A stretch of DNA of 64,000 bases, from assembly GCF_030445035.2 (NCBI RefSeq), contig NC_080699.1, positions 372,001-436,000 of the forward strand. Direction: 5' to 3'. Numbering within the stretch: the first letter of the stretch is position 1; the number at the start of each line of letters is the position of its first letter. The position numbers and the translations under genes were made by a program. This DNA comes from Dasypus novemcinctus (taxonomy: Eukaryota; Chordata; Mammalia; Cingulata; Dasypodidae). Positions 45,950-55,145 of this stretch are shown here, one piece after another. A model generated the notes under the pieces. It searched no databases. It was given only the letters and a program-made list of their open reading frames with translations, and had not been told where the DNA came from.

Positions 45950-46003
45950 GAAACTAAGCCCAAAGGGAGTAGACAGAAGGAAATAACAAGGATCAGAGCA
46001 GAG

Positions 46004-46037
<34 letters not shown>

Positions 46038-46607
46038 ACAAAACCAAGAGTTGGTTCTTTAAAAAGAGCAACAAAATCAGCAAACCTTTAGCCCACAGCC
46101 AACGTCCTACTTGATGGTGAAAAGACTGAAAGCTTTCCCTTTAAGATCAGGAACAAGACAAGGATGCCCAGTGTTATCAGTTATTCAGTGTTGTCCTGGA
46201 AATGCTCACCGGAGCAATTAGGCAAGAGAAAGAAATAAAAGGCATCCAAATTGGAAAGGAAGAAGGAAAACTTTCCCTGTTTGCAGATGACATGATCCTA
46301 TATGTAGAAAATCCTGAAAAATCTACAACATAGTTGCCACAGCTAATACCTGAACTCAGCAAAGTGGCAGGTACAAGACCAATACCCCAAAATCAGTAGT
46401 GTTTCTATACACAAGCAATGAATAATCCAAAGAAGAAAAAATGCGTTCACAATAGCAGCTAAAAGAATCAAATATCTAGGAATAAATCTAACCAAGGATG
46501 TAAGGGACTTATACAAAACACTGTGACAGACATCAAAGAAGACCTAAATAAATGGAAGGATTCCGTGCACATGGATCGGAAGACTGAATATTGTAAAGAA
46601 GTCAGTA
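45950..46607 (+). mobile_element. L1 ORF2, left part, split by ERV-L
   Basis: Starts inside ORF2 at aactaagcccaaagggagtagacagaagg, next to the minisatellite. It continues through a 28-base A run (46007-46034), ccaagagttggttctt, tttgcagatgacatgatcc (the active-site region) and actgaatattgtaaagaagtcag, where the provirus has inserted. Confidence 0.85.
46007..46034. repeat. Poly(A) tract within L1
   Basis: 28 consecutive A on +, at a position where the other L1 copies have ordinary coding sequence (gagcagaaatgaaat...). This suggests slippage or a small deletion/insertion. Confidence 0.9.
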
Positions 46608-46612
46608 CTAGC

Positions 46613-47055
46613 TATATTAGGGTGCTCTAGGGAACAGAATCCACAGGAGAGATCTGTCAGTGGTATGAGATTTTATGAGAGTCTCTCACGTGACCGTGGG
46701 GACGCACAAGTTCAGGTTCACAGGCAGGCTGCAACCAGGGGCTCTGGGCAACGTCCAGTGAAGATCCTTGATTAATTTCCAGGAGATGCTGGCTATCATA
46801 AGACAAGCTGGAAATTCTCTCTGCAAGCTGAAATCGCTTTCCCTTTTAGGGCATTCAACTGATTGGAAAAAACATCAGCCATTGCTGATGGCAATCTCCC
46901 TGATTGATGGAGATGTAATCAGTCATCCGTGCAGTAAACTCACTGATGACTAAAGCCCACAAATGCCCTTGTATTAGAGTTAGCCCAGGGCTTGCCTGAC
47001 CAAACTACTAGGCACAATTACCTGGCCGAGGTGACACATTAGCCTAACCATCACA
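46613..47055 (-). repeat. ERV-L 3' LTR
   Basis: Pairs with 52774-53225. On + it starts tatattagggtgctctagggaac and ends agcctaaccatcaca, so on - it begins TGTGATGG. Shared blocks with the other LTR include gagagtctctca, aatctccctg, gatggagatgtaatcag and gcacaattacctgg. Confidence 0.93.
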
Positions 47056-47640
47056 GTCCAACCCTTGTCAGCTCAGCCACCATACACATTACCTTATTAA
47101 ACCATACTTAGTCTCCAAGTAAAAACCATAAAAGACACATACACACATTTCCACCTAAAAAGTTGAACTCTCCTGCATACAACTGGAAACGCATTAATTC
47201 CCTACAGTTAGGGTACAAGTTCTTGGGTAATATTTACTCTTAAACTTGACATTCTCAAATATTATGACACGAAACTGATATAACTTGTCATATGATAAGG
47301 AAAAACACTGGGGAAGAAAACAAAAATTTGTTTTGTTTACATATACAATCATACTCATAACGAAACAGGGAAGAAAGACTCATGACTATTACAATCCTCG
47401 TTTCTGTAACTGGTCACGTGGTGGAAATTCATATCTATCACTACCTTCTTCCACTACCCATTCCATGTTTCCATTACCTGCAGCAAGCACTTCAGCGGGC
47501 CATGGTTCTCTACCGGGTGGGGTGACCCAAACTTTCATTCCTGAAGATTCTGGGCCATTGTTGGTCCTGCTTGGATTGGGTTGTTGTAATTTTCCATTGA
47601 CTTTAATTATAAGGCATGCCCTAGAGGATCTCCTGTGTTC
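47056..47640 (-). other. ERV-L 3' internal region
   Basis: Between 3' LTR and dUTPase. 47389-47640 (minus) still reads as the tail of pol; the rest is AT-rich and holds no env. The sequence next to the LTR (acaagggttggac on -) is a weak polypurine-tract candidate. Confidence 0.6.
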
Positions 47641-47780
47641 CAGGCAAACTCTTCTTTCCCCCATTATGAAGATGCAGTCCTATTTCCCCTTGATAGGATC
47701 AATCACCCCAGCCAGCACAGTAATTCCCTTCTTTGCCTATTGATTCAGAGGTAAGAGGAGCCCAAAGTGGCCAGGTAGAA
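47640..47780 (-). pseudogene. ERV-L dUTPase remnant
   Basis: Minus-strand reading contains LAGVIDP, which corresponds to a conserved dUTPase motif (AGVID). An in-frame TAG stop precedes it at 47737-47739. dUTPase placed after integrase is an ERV-L hallmark. Non-functional. Confidence 0.75.
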
Positions 47781-48017
47781 GTTTTAACATCCAGTTCAGT
47801 GGAATCGCTGTTGTGTTCCCTGGTGATAGCACTCCTCCTCTTGGGACTAAAACCTACAGACCAGCAGAGTTTGAGGCTGTAGGGACAGGAAACAAAAATT
47901 TTCCTAGTGGGTCACTAGTAGTAATAGTGAGTGGTACCACTCCCATTTCCATCCCTTGGTTCCTGGACCCATGGATCCTGGTTATGGGAGAAACAGCACC
48001 ATAGAGTGGACGCTGAT

Positions 48018-48640
48018 TTAGAGCATACACAGTCTCCTGGAGAACACTGCCCCAGCCTGAAAGGCATTGCCCCCTAGTTGATGCCGTAATTGAGTCTTCA
48101 AAAGGCCATTCCATTGTTCTGTCAATCCAGCTGCTTCAGGGTGATAGGGAACATGGTAAGACCAGTGAATTCCATGGGCATGAGCCCATTCCTGCACATC
48201 ATTTGCTGTGAAATGGGTTCCTTGATTAGAAGCAATGCTGTGTGGAACACCACGGTGGTAGATAAGACATTCGGTAAGTCCACGGATGGTAGTTTTGGAA
48301 GAATCATTGTGTCTAGGAAATGCAAACACATATCCGGAGGATGTATCTATTCCGTTAAAACAAATCATTGCCCCTTTCATGATGGTCCAATGTAGTCAAC
48401 CTGCCACCAGGTAGCAGGCTGATCACCTTGGGGAATGGCACCATATCAGGGGCTAAGTGTAGGTCTCTGCTGCTGGCAGACTGGACACACAGCAGTAGCT
48501 ACAGCCAAGTCAGCCTTGCTGAGGGGAAATCCATGTTGCTGAGCCCATGAATAACCTCCATCCCTACCTCCATGGCCACTTTGTTTATAAGCCCATTGGG
48601 CAATGACAGGAGTGGCTGGGGAAAGAAGGCTGAGCATTAG
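48018..48640 (-). pseudogene. ERV-L integrase remnant
   Basis: Two overlapping open pieces in different frames. The zinc-binding HHCC-type segment is at 48446-48637 (HGGRDGG... to CPVCQQQRP). The catalytic core is at 48018-48380: the first acidic residue in GIDTSSGY, the second position in IASNQGTHF where Asn stands instead of the expected Asp, and the Glu in YHPEAAGLTEQW. The frameshift between them and the substitution make it inactive. Confidence 0.88.
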
Positions 48641-48938
48641 CCACAGAGAGGGTCATGTTATCCACTTGATTTTTAGATTCTTCCTCTGAAGTCACCCTCT
48701 GGTGAGCATTCATGTGGGACGCAAATATTTTCATGGTTTTTGCCCACTCAGAAAGATCCATCCACATACCTCTTCCCCAAACGTCTTTGTCATCAATTTT
48801 CCAATCATGTTCCTTACAAGTCCCTGACCATCCAGCCAAACCACTGGCAACAGCCCACGAATCAGTGTACAAACACACCTCTGGCCATTTCTTCTTCCAA
48901 GCAAAATAACAACCAGCACTGCTCAAAGTTCTGCCCAC
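48585..48938 (-). pseudogene. ERV-L RNase H remnant
   Basis: The frame carries LYTDSWAVASGLAGW and ASHMNAHQRVTSEEE, matching the RNase H Asp and His-containing regions of ERV-L pol. It overlaps the integrase N-terminal reading in another frame at its end, so the domains are separated by a frameshift. Confidence 0.85.
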
Positions 48939-49139
48939 TGGGAGGATTTGCCCTCACCCCTGTCCTTCAGGGATGTCCCAAAAAGGGGCTGCAGGGCTAC
49001 AGCTATCCACTTTCGGGTGGTACCTGCATATCGTGCAAAACCATCTGTAAACCAGGCCCGAGTTTTCTCTCTTCAGTCAACTGGTTCTAAACCAGATGGC
49101 CTAGAGGCCAAAGCTGTGGGCTGGGAAAAAAAGGTATAA

Positions 49140-50012
49140 CAACATGGCAGGGGTGGTAATCATAGGCATTTGGCCACATCCTCATGTAACTTGCTCATGC
49201 CTTCAGGACCTGCTCGAGCCCTATCTCGTATACACCACTTCCACCTTATTATGGAGTGCTGCTATGCCTGCCCAACTTTATGGTTTGATGGGTTAGACAA
49301 TATGCAGCTCATGGTAGGCAACTCAGGACTCATGGTAACTTGGTAGCCCATGGTTAAGCATTCAGTCTCCACTAAGACCTAGTAGCAGGCCAAAAGCTGT
49401 TTCTCAAAAGGGGAGTAGTTATCTACAGAGGATAGCAGGGCTTTGCTCCAAAATCTTAAGGGTCTGCATTGTGATTGTCCTACAGGGGCCTGCCAAAGGC
49501 TCCAGGCAGCATCTCTGTCATGGAAACTTCCAGCACCATTGGATCTGCTGGATCATACGGCCCAAGTGGTAGTGCAGCTTGCACAGCAGCCTGGACCCGA
49601 TGCAGAGCCTCTTCTTGTTCCAGTCCCCGATCAAAACCAGCAGCTTTTCTGATCACCCAGTAAATGGGCCAGAGTAGCACACCTAAATGTGTTGTCTCCA
49701 AAATCCAAAAAGACCAACTAAGCATTGTGCCTCTTTTTTGGTCGTAGGAGGGCCAGATCCAACAGCTTCTCCTTCACCTTAGAAGGGATATCTCGACATG
49801 CCCCACACCACTGGACATCTAGAAATTTCACCATGGTAGAAGGCCCCTGTATTTTGTTGGATTTATCTCCCATCCTCTCTCATGCAAATACCTTACCAAT
49901 AAGTCTAGAGTCTTTGCTACTTCTTGATCACCTAGGTCCTACCAACATGATATCAATATAATGGACCAGTGTGATGTCTTGTGGAAGGGAGAGGCAATCA
50001 AGATCCCTGGGG
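49140..50012 (-). pseudogene. ERV-L reverse-transcriptase palm/connection remnant
   Basis: On - the palm active-site box at 49943-49960 reads YIDIML, lacking one Asp of the YxDD motif. The thumb/connection is open at 49480-49725 (FWILETTHLGVLLWPIYWVI and AALPLGPYDPADPMVL). Between 48940 and 49440 the reading is broken by several stops. The upstream (N-terminal) RT part is interrupted at about 50013 by another element. Confidence 0.8.
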
Positions 50013-50545
50013 AGCCAAGAGTGCCTACAACTGCAAACAGGAGAACTGCATCCATCATCCAAGTGGAATCTAAGCACCCTCTTGATGGAGGAATAGAGTA
50101 TGGATTAGAGTGGACTTACTGATATTCTATTCTGGAACTATTGTGATTAGCAATGGACATAAATGTAGCATTGAGATGGAGAAAGTAGCCATGGTAGCTG
50201 TTGAGGGTAGGGAGTGGGAAGAAGAGATGTGATGTGGGAGCACTTTCAGGACTTGGAGTTGACCTGGGTGGTACTGCAGGGACAGTTACTGGACATTGTA
50301 TGTCCTCCCATGGCCCACTGGGTGGACTGGGGGAGAGTGTAAACTATAATGTGAACCATTGACCATGTGATGCAGCAGTGCTCAGAGATGCATTCACCAA
50401 GTGCAAGGAATGGCCCATGATGATGGAGGAGGTTGTTGTTATGGGAGGAGAGGGGTGAGGGGGGTGGGGGGGTATATGGGGACCTCACATTTTTTTAATG
50501 TAACATTAAAAAAAATAAAGACAAAGAAATTTTAAATATATATAT
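50013..50545 (+). mobile_element. Retroposed element inside ERV-L pol, possibly an L1 3' end
   Basis: Sequence unlike ERV-L pol occupies this stretch and ends in a G-rich run (ggagaggggtgaggggggtgggggggtatat), then tttttttaatgtaacatt and an A-rich tail (aaaaaaaataaagacaaag). A G-rich 3' UTR plus A tail resembles L1 3' ends here (40590-40690), but I cannot match it confidently. Left boundary inferred from where pol reading stops. Confidence 0.5.
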
Positions 50546-50579
50546 TATCACACACAAAAAAATGATCCCTGTAGACAAT

Positions 50580-50993
50580 ATTATGACATAAGACCAGAAA
50601 TTTGAATGGGGATGTGGTGGGAATCACCACCCCCGCATCCTTCAAATCCTTGATGGTGGCACTAATTTCTGCACTCCCTCCAGGAATCTGGTATTGCTTT
50701 TAATTTACTATTTTGCTAGGTAGGGGCCGTTCTAGTGGCTTCCACTTGGCCTTTCCAACCATAATAGCCCTCACTGCACAAGTGAGGGATCCAATGTGGG
50801 TATTCTGCCAGTTACTGAGTATGTGTATTCCAATTATGCATTCTGGAACTGAGGAAATAACCACAGACTGGGTCCAGGGACCCACTAGTCCAACTGTGAC
50901 GGACCTGAGCTAAAACTCCATCAATCACCTGACCTCCATAAGTCCCTACTCTGCCTGGTGGACCACAGTCAGACCACTTCTGAGCCAGTGACA
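50580..50993 (-). pseudogene. ERV-L pol N-terminal remnant (protease/RT start)
   Basis: Minus-strand pieces at 50700-50885 and 50812-50994 overlap in different frames (LAQKWSDCGPPGRVGTYGG, then LDPVCGYFLSSRMHNWN, then TRTAPT-like). They lie between gag and the reverse transcriptase and are broken by frameshifts; the domain assignment is by position. Confidence 0.55.
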
Positions 50994-52450
50994 TTAATTC
51001 CAGAAGAAATTAATCTCCAGAAGAAATTTAGTAGACTGCCCAACTATTTCATTTCTAGGTACCCCATGATATATTAGCCAATACCATAACTCTATGTGAC
51101 TATTTTGAGTGCTGCTTTGAATGTGCCTTTCATTGCGGTAGCCACGCCCACTTAGACTTTGGTGATTAACTGCTGATACATGACTTTTAATGGACCAAGA
51201 TCCTATCATCCCCATAAGGTTTAAGGATTCTGATTCCATCACAGCCCTCCCTACAGTAATATCTGGACTACAGAGAAGAGCAATCACAGAGCACTTCAGG
51301 GATGATGGAATTAGTCTTACAAATTTATTCCTCACAGTCCAGGTTAAAGGTGTTTCCTCTGGACATTCCTGGGGTGAGTGGGCAGCTCTCAAATGGTAAA
51401 TCCATTCTAGCATTCCAATCTCCCCAAGCCTTTGAATTCCCTCTTCTACTGTGTACCAGGGCAAATCGGGCATCTCAGCCTCAGACATGCTGGGCCATCT
51501 TTTGGCCCAGGTTTCAATCAGCCATCCAAACTCTTAGAGCCCTTTCTAACCCCTCAAGCTACAGCGCTGAATCCAGAATTTCTGCTTAGTGGGCCCATAT
51601 CAATAAATTCTGCCCGATCCACCTTTATATTCCTTCCACATTATCCCATGCCCTTAGTATCCATTCCCACACATATTCCCCTTATTTCTGTCTAAACAAG
51701 TTGGAAAGCTCAAGCAGTTTGGAGGCCTGTTGTTTTTAGTCTAGTAATAGGTCTGGAAGAGAAGAGGGGTGGTGGGGGTGAGTAAGGAGAAGGATCAGAA
51801 ATGTCATGCGAGCTACTGACCTCAGGCATTCTTTGCATTTTCTTCGGGTGAGATGGGATTAATCTCTTCAGGCAGGTTTAAGATTCCTCAGGGCAGCCTG
51901 GAGGCTCCGCAGTGCATGCTGGAGTTTGGCTGGTCCATGCCTCAGGGCTGGGAGGAGGTCCAGACTCCCTGGGGCAGGCAGGAGGCTGGGCAGGGCAGGC
52001 TTCATTTTGGCTGGTACCCATCTCAGGGCTGGAAATTGTTTCAGACTCCCTGGGGCAGGCTGGAGGCTGGATGATACACGGCTGACAAGGTGTGGCCTGG
52101 ACAGGGCAGGCCACGACAGGCTTATCTGGTAAAGTCTCAGCAGAATTCAGGGTTCCAGTGTCTCCACCAATATCATCATCATCCCATACGTCTCCATCCC
52201 AAGTCTCTATATTCTACTCTTTTCCAATCAATGCCTTCACTTTAACTACAGAAACCCTGCAGAGCTGAGACTTTAATTTCCTCTGTAACTCCGCTACTCG
52301 TACAATGAGGGTCTGAGTTTGGTTCTCCAGTATCTCAAGCCTGTGGCTGCAGGAGACAAGATTTTCTTTCAGAGAACACATAGAAACTTTTACATCATTC
52401 ATGTGGTGTTTAAGTTGCAAATCTGAAGTGTTTAGCGCATCTCTTTCCTA
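50994..52450 (-). pseudogene. ERV-L gag remnant
   Basis: Three minus-strand stretches. 52214-52420 is coiled-coil-like (NDVKVSMCSLKENLVSCSHR; ILENQTQTLIVRVAELQRK). 51878-52114 is a Pro/Cys-rich repeat region. 50994-51488 (WYTVEEGIQRLGEIGMLEW, PLTWTVRNKFVRLIP) is capsid-like by position. Stops and frameshifts separate them. Confidence 0.7.
51880..52115. repeat. 81-bp imperfect repeat in ERV-L gag
   Basis: About 2.8 units. cagactccctggggcaggc recurs at 51961 and 52042, and a diverged third begins near 51885. On - it encodes a PPACPRES-containing 27-residue unit. Confidence 0.8.
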
Positions 52451-52755
52451 ACAGTATTCAGAGTATCTAGGAGGAGACAGCCAACATCATACCATTTGAC
52501 TCCACAAAACTCTGTTAAAGTGTTGAAAACACTCTCACCCAGATCCTTGCTTCTTATAAGCATGGAAGTAGGGGAATCCAGTGATGCTATTTTGCATATC
52601 TCAATTGCCAATTTGCACCAAGGACTGTTAGCGGCCTCTTCGTCATTGGAAAGGGAAGCATTAGTACTCTTGACTCCAATTAGAGTAGAGAGTCAATTGC
52701 AAAACTCCCAGAACCACCTCAGACATCCCATGTTTAAGATTCTGTTCTTCAAGAA

Positions 52756-52770
52756 CCACTCCTGGTACCA
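52756..52770 (-). other. ERV-L primer-binding site (tRNA-Leu)
   Basis: + strand ccactcctggtacca equals the last 15 bases of tRNA-Leu(UAA) including CCA, three bases from the 5' LTR edge. Position and sequence are as expected for a primer site. Confidence 0.85.
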
Positions 52771-52773
52771 AGC

Positions 52774-53225
52774 TGTATTAGTCAGGGTTCTCTAGGAAAA
52801 CAGAATCAACAGGAGGTATCTGTCAATAATATGAGATTTATAAGAGTCTCTCATGGGACCACGGGGATGCACAAGTCCAGGATCCACAGGCAGTCTGAAA
52901 ACCAGGGGCTCCAGTGAAAGTCCAATGAAGGTTCTTGGTGAGTTTCTTGGAGACGTTCACTGTCCAAAGACAGCTGGGAAATTCTCTCTGAATGCTGAAA
53001 TCACTTCCCCTTTTAGGCACTCAACTGACTGGATAAAAGAAACGTCACTCACTGCTGACAGCAATCTCCCTGGTTGATGTAGATGTAATCAGCCATCTCT
53101 GCAGTAAACTCAATGATGACTAAAGCCCATAAATGTCCTTGTGTTACAATTAGCCCAGTGCTTGTTTGACCAAACAACCGGGCACAATTACCTGGCCTAG
53201 TTGACCTATTAGCCTAACCATCACA
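52774..53225 (-). repeat. ERV-L 5' LTR
   Basis: + strand starts tgtattagtcagggttctctagg and ends agcctaaccatcaca; TG...CA on either strand. Same blocks as the 3' LTR with scattered substitutions and small indels. Confidence 0.93.
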
Positions 53226-53861
53226 CCACCCAAAGCAATTCATAGCTTCAATGCAATCCCAACCAAAATTCCAACAACCTTCTTTGCAGAAACGGAAAAG
53301 CCAATTATCAAGTTTTTATGGAAGGGTAAGGGCACCCCAAATAGCTAAAGCTAACTTGAAAAAGAAGAATGAAGTTGGGAGAACTCACATTTTCCAATCT
53401 TAAAATTTATTACAAAGTAGTCAAAACAGCATGGTACTGACACAAGAGCACACATATAGACCGATGGAACAGAACTGAGAACTCAGAAATCAATCCTCAC
53501 ATATATATAGCCAACTGATTTTTGACAAGGGTGGCAAAGATCACTCAATTTACAAAGAATAGTCTCTTCAAGAAATGGTCCTGGGAAAACTGAATATCCA
53601 TTTGCAAAATAAAAAGAGCACCCCTACCTCATACCATATACAAAAACTCAAAATGGATCAAAGACTTAAATAAAAGAACCAGGACTATAAACCTCCTATG
53701 AGAAAACATATGGAAGCCTCTTCAGGACCTTGTGTTAGGCAATGGCTTCTTAGACTTTACACCTAACGCACAAGCAACAACAAAAAAACATAAATGCACC
53801 TCATAAAAATTAAAAACTTTGGTCCTCAAAAGACTTTATCATGAAAATTAAAGGACAGGGA

Positions 53862-54045
53862 AGCAGCTGTGGTTCAATCAGTTGGGCTCCCATCTACCAT
53901 ATGGGAGGCCCTGGGTTTATGTTGGGTTTATGTCCCAGGGCCTCCTTGTGAAGGCGGCTCGCCCACACACTGCGGAGAGTCACCAGCCCACAAACAAGCA
54001 AGCGGGGGGGGGGGGGGGGGGGGGGGCGGAGTAGTTAAAAAAAAT
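53862..54045 (+). mobile_element. Older DAS-related SINE with poly(G)
   Basis: Head cagggaagcagctgtggttcaatcagttgggctcccatctaccatatgggag, an internal ggtttatgtt duplication, a cctccttgtgaaggcggctcgcc segment and an A-rich end. Flanking repeat: attaaaggaca / attaaaggaca (53847-53863 and about 54043-54053). The 23-base G run sits before the tail. Confidence 0.75.
54004..54026 (+). repeat. Poly(G) run of 23
   Basis: Twenty-three consecutive G, between agc and cgg, inside the SINE. Such runs are prone to length error in sequencing and can form quadruplexes. Confidence 0.9.
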
Positions 54046-55145
54046 TAAAGGACAACCTACACAATGGGGGAAAATATTAGGAAACCATATATCTAATAAA
54101 TGGTTGATATCCAGTATATATAAAGAAATCCTTCAATTTAAAAAGAGAACCCAATTTAAAAATGGGTGAAAGACTTGAACAGACAACTCTTCAAGGAATA
54201 TACACAAATGGCCAGGATACACAAAAAAAGATGCTCAACATCATTAGCCATCAGCAAAATGCAATCAAACCCACCATGAGATGACATTTCATATCCACTA
54301 GAATAGCTGCTATTTATAAAACAGAAAATAACTAGTATTTGGAAAGGATGCAGAAAAATAGGAACACTCATTCACTGCTGATGGGAATGTAAAATGATGC
54401 AGTCGCAGTGGAAGACAGTTTATAGTTCCTAAGAAAACTAGGTAGAGAATTGCCATATGACGCAGCATCCTATTTGTAGATATATCCAAATGAATTGAAA
54501 GCAGGGACTCAAACAGACATTTGCACACCCATGTTCATAGCAGCATTAGTCACAACTGCCAAAAGATGGAAGCAACCCAAGTGCCCACCAACTGATGAAT
54601 GGATAAATAAAATGTGGTATCTACACACAATGGAATAAAATCCCAATACATGTGACAACATGCAAGAAACTTGTAGACATCCTATTGAGTAAAATAAGCC
54701 AGACACAAATAGGAAAATATTGTATGATCTCACTGATTTGAAACAATTAGAATAAGCAAACTCACAGAATCTAGAATACACGTTACCAGGGGATGGAGTA
54801 GGGATAGGGAATGAGAAGTTAAGGCTTAAAATGCGCAGAGTTTGTATCTGGAAAGATATAAACATTTTGGTAATGTTGGTGGTAATGGTAGCACAACATT
54901 ATGAACATAATTAACAGCACTGAAATATACATGTGAATATGATCAAAAGAGGAAATGTTAGATTGCATACATGGTAACAGAATAAAAATATTTTTAAAAT
55001 CCATGGGATTACACTACACAAACAGCAAACCCAAAGTTAAACCTAGCCCAATTCCAACAAATGTTCCCCATCAATGCCAGGTGATAGTGGGAATTCTGTA
55101 CTTCATGCACGATTGTTTTATAAACCCACAACATCTCTAATAAAG

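Larger units (their letters stand above)
46613..53225 (-). mobile_element. ERV-L (class III) provirus, decayed, antisense
   Basis: Complete provirus architecture on -: 5' LTR (52774-53225), tRNA-Leu primer site (52756-52770), gag (about 51000-52450), pol (about 48000-50990: protease/RT, RNase H, integrase), dUTPase remnant (about 47640-47780) and 3' LTR (46613-47055). No env is visible, which with dUTPase at the end of pol and the Leu primer site is characteristic of ERV-L. Multiple stops and frameshifts, substituted catalytic positions and a secondary insertion near 50013-50545 mean it is not functional. Inserted in L1 ORF2; the 5-bp flanks ctagc (46608-46612) and ccacc (53226-53230) are a decayed duplication. 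LTRs differ noticeably, implying an old insertion. Confidence 0.92.
53226..55145 (+). mobile_element. L1 ORF2 right part and 3' UTR
   Basis: Resumes with cccaaagcaattcatagcttcaatgcaatccc directly after the provirus and continues through the distal ORF2 region (gtatcacagacaccaa-type blocks, agacatttgcacacccatgttcatagcagcattag) to a 3' UTR ending acatctctaataaagggaga. It is interrupted by a SINE at 53862. Confidence 0.85.

Noticed and set aside
45575..45986. Three overlapping + frames of similar peptide
   Set aside because: Same 58-bp repeat read in shifted frames.
46613..53225. Possible intact retroviral env or co-opted gene
   Set aside because: No env-like frame between dUTPase and 3' LTR, and every gag/pol segment carries stops or frameshifts.
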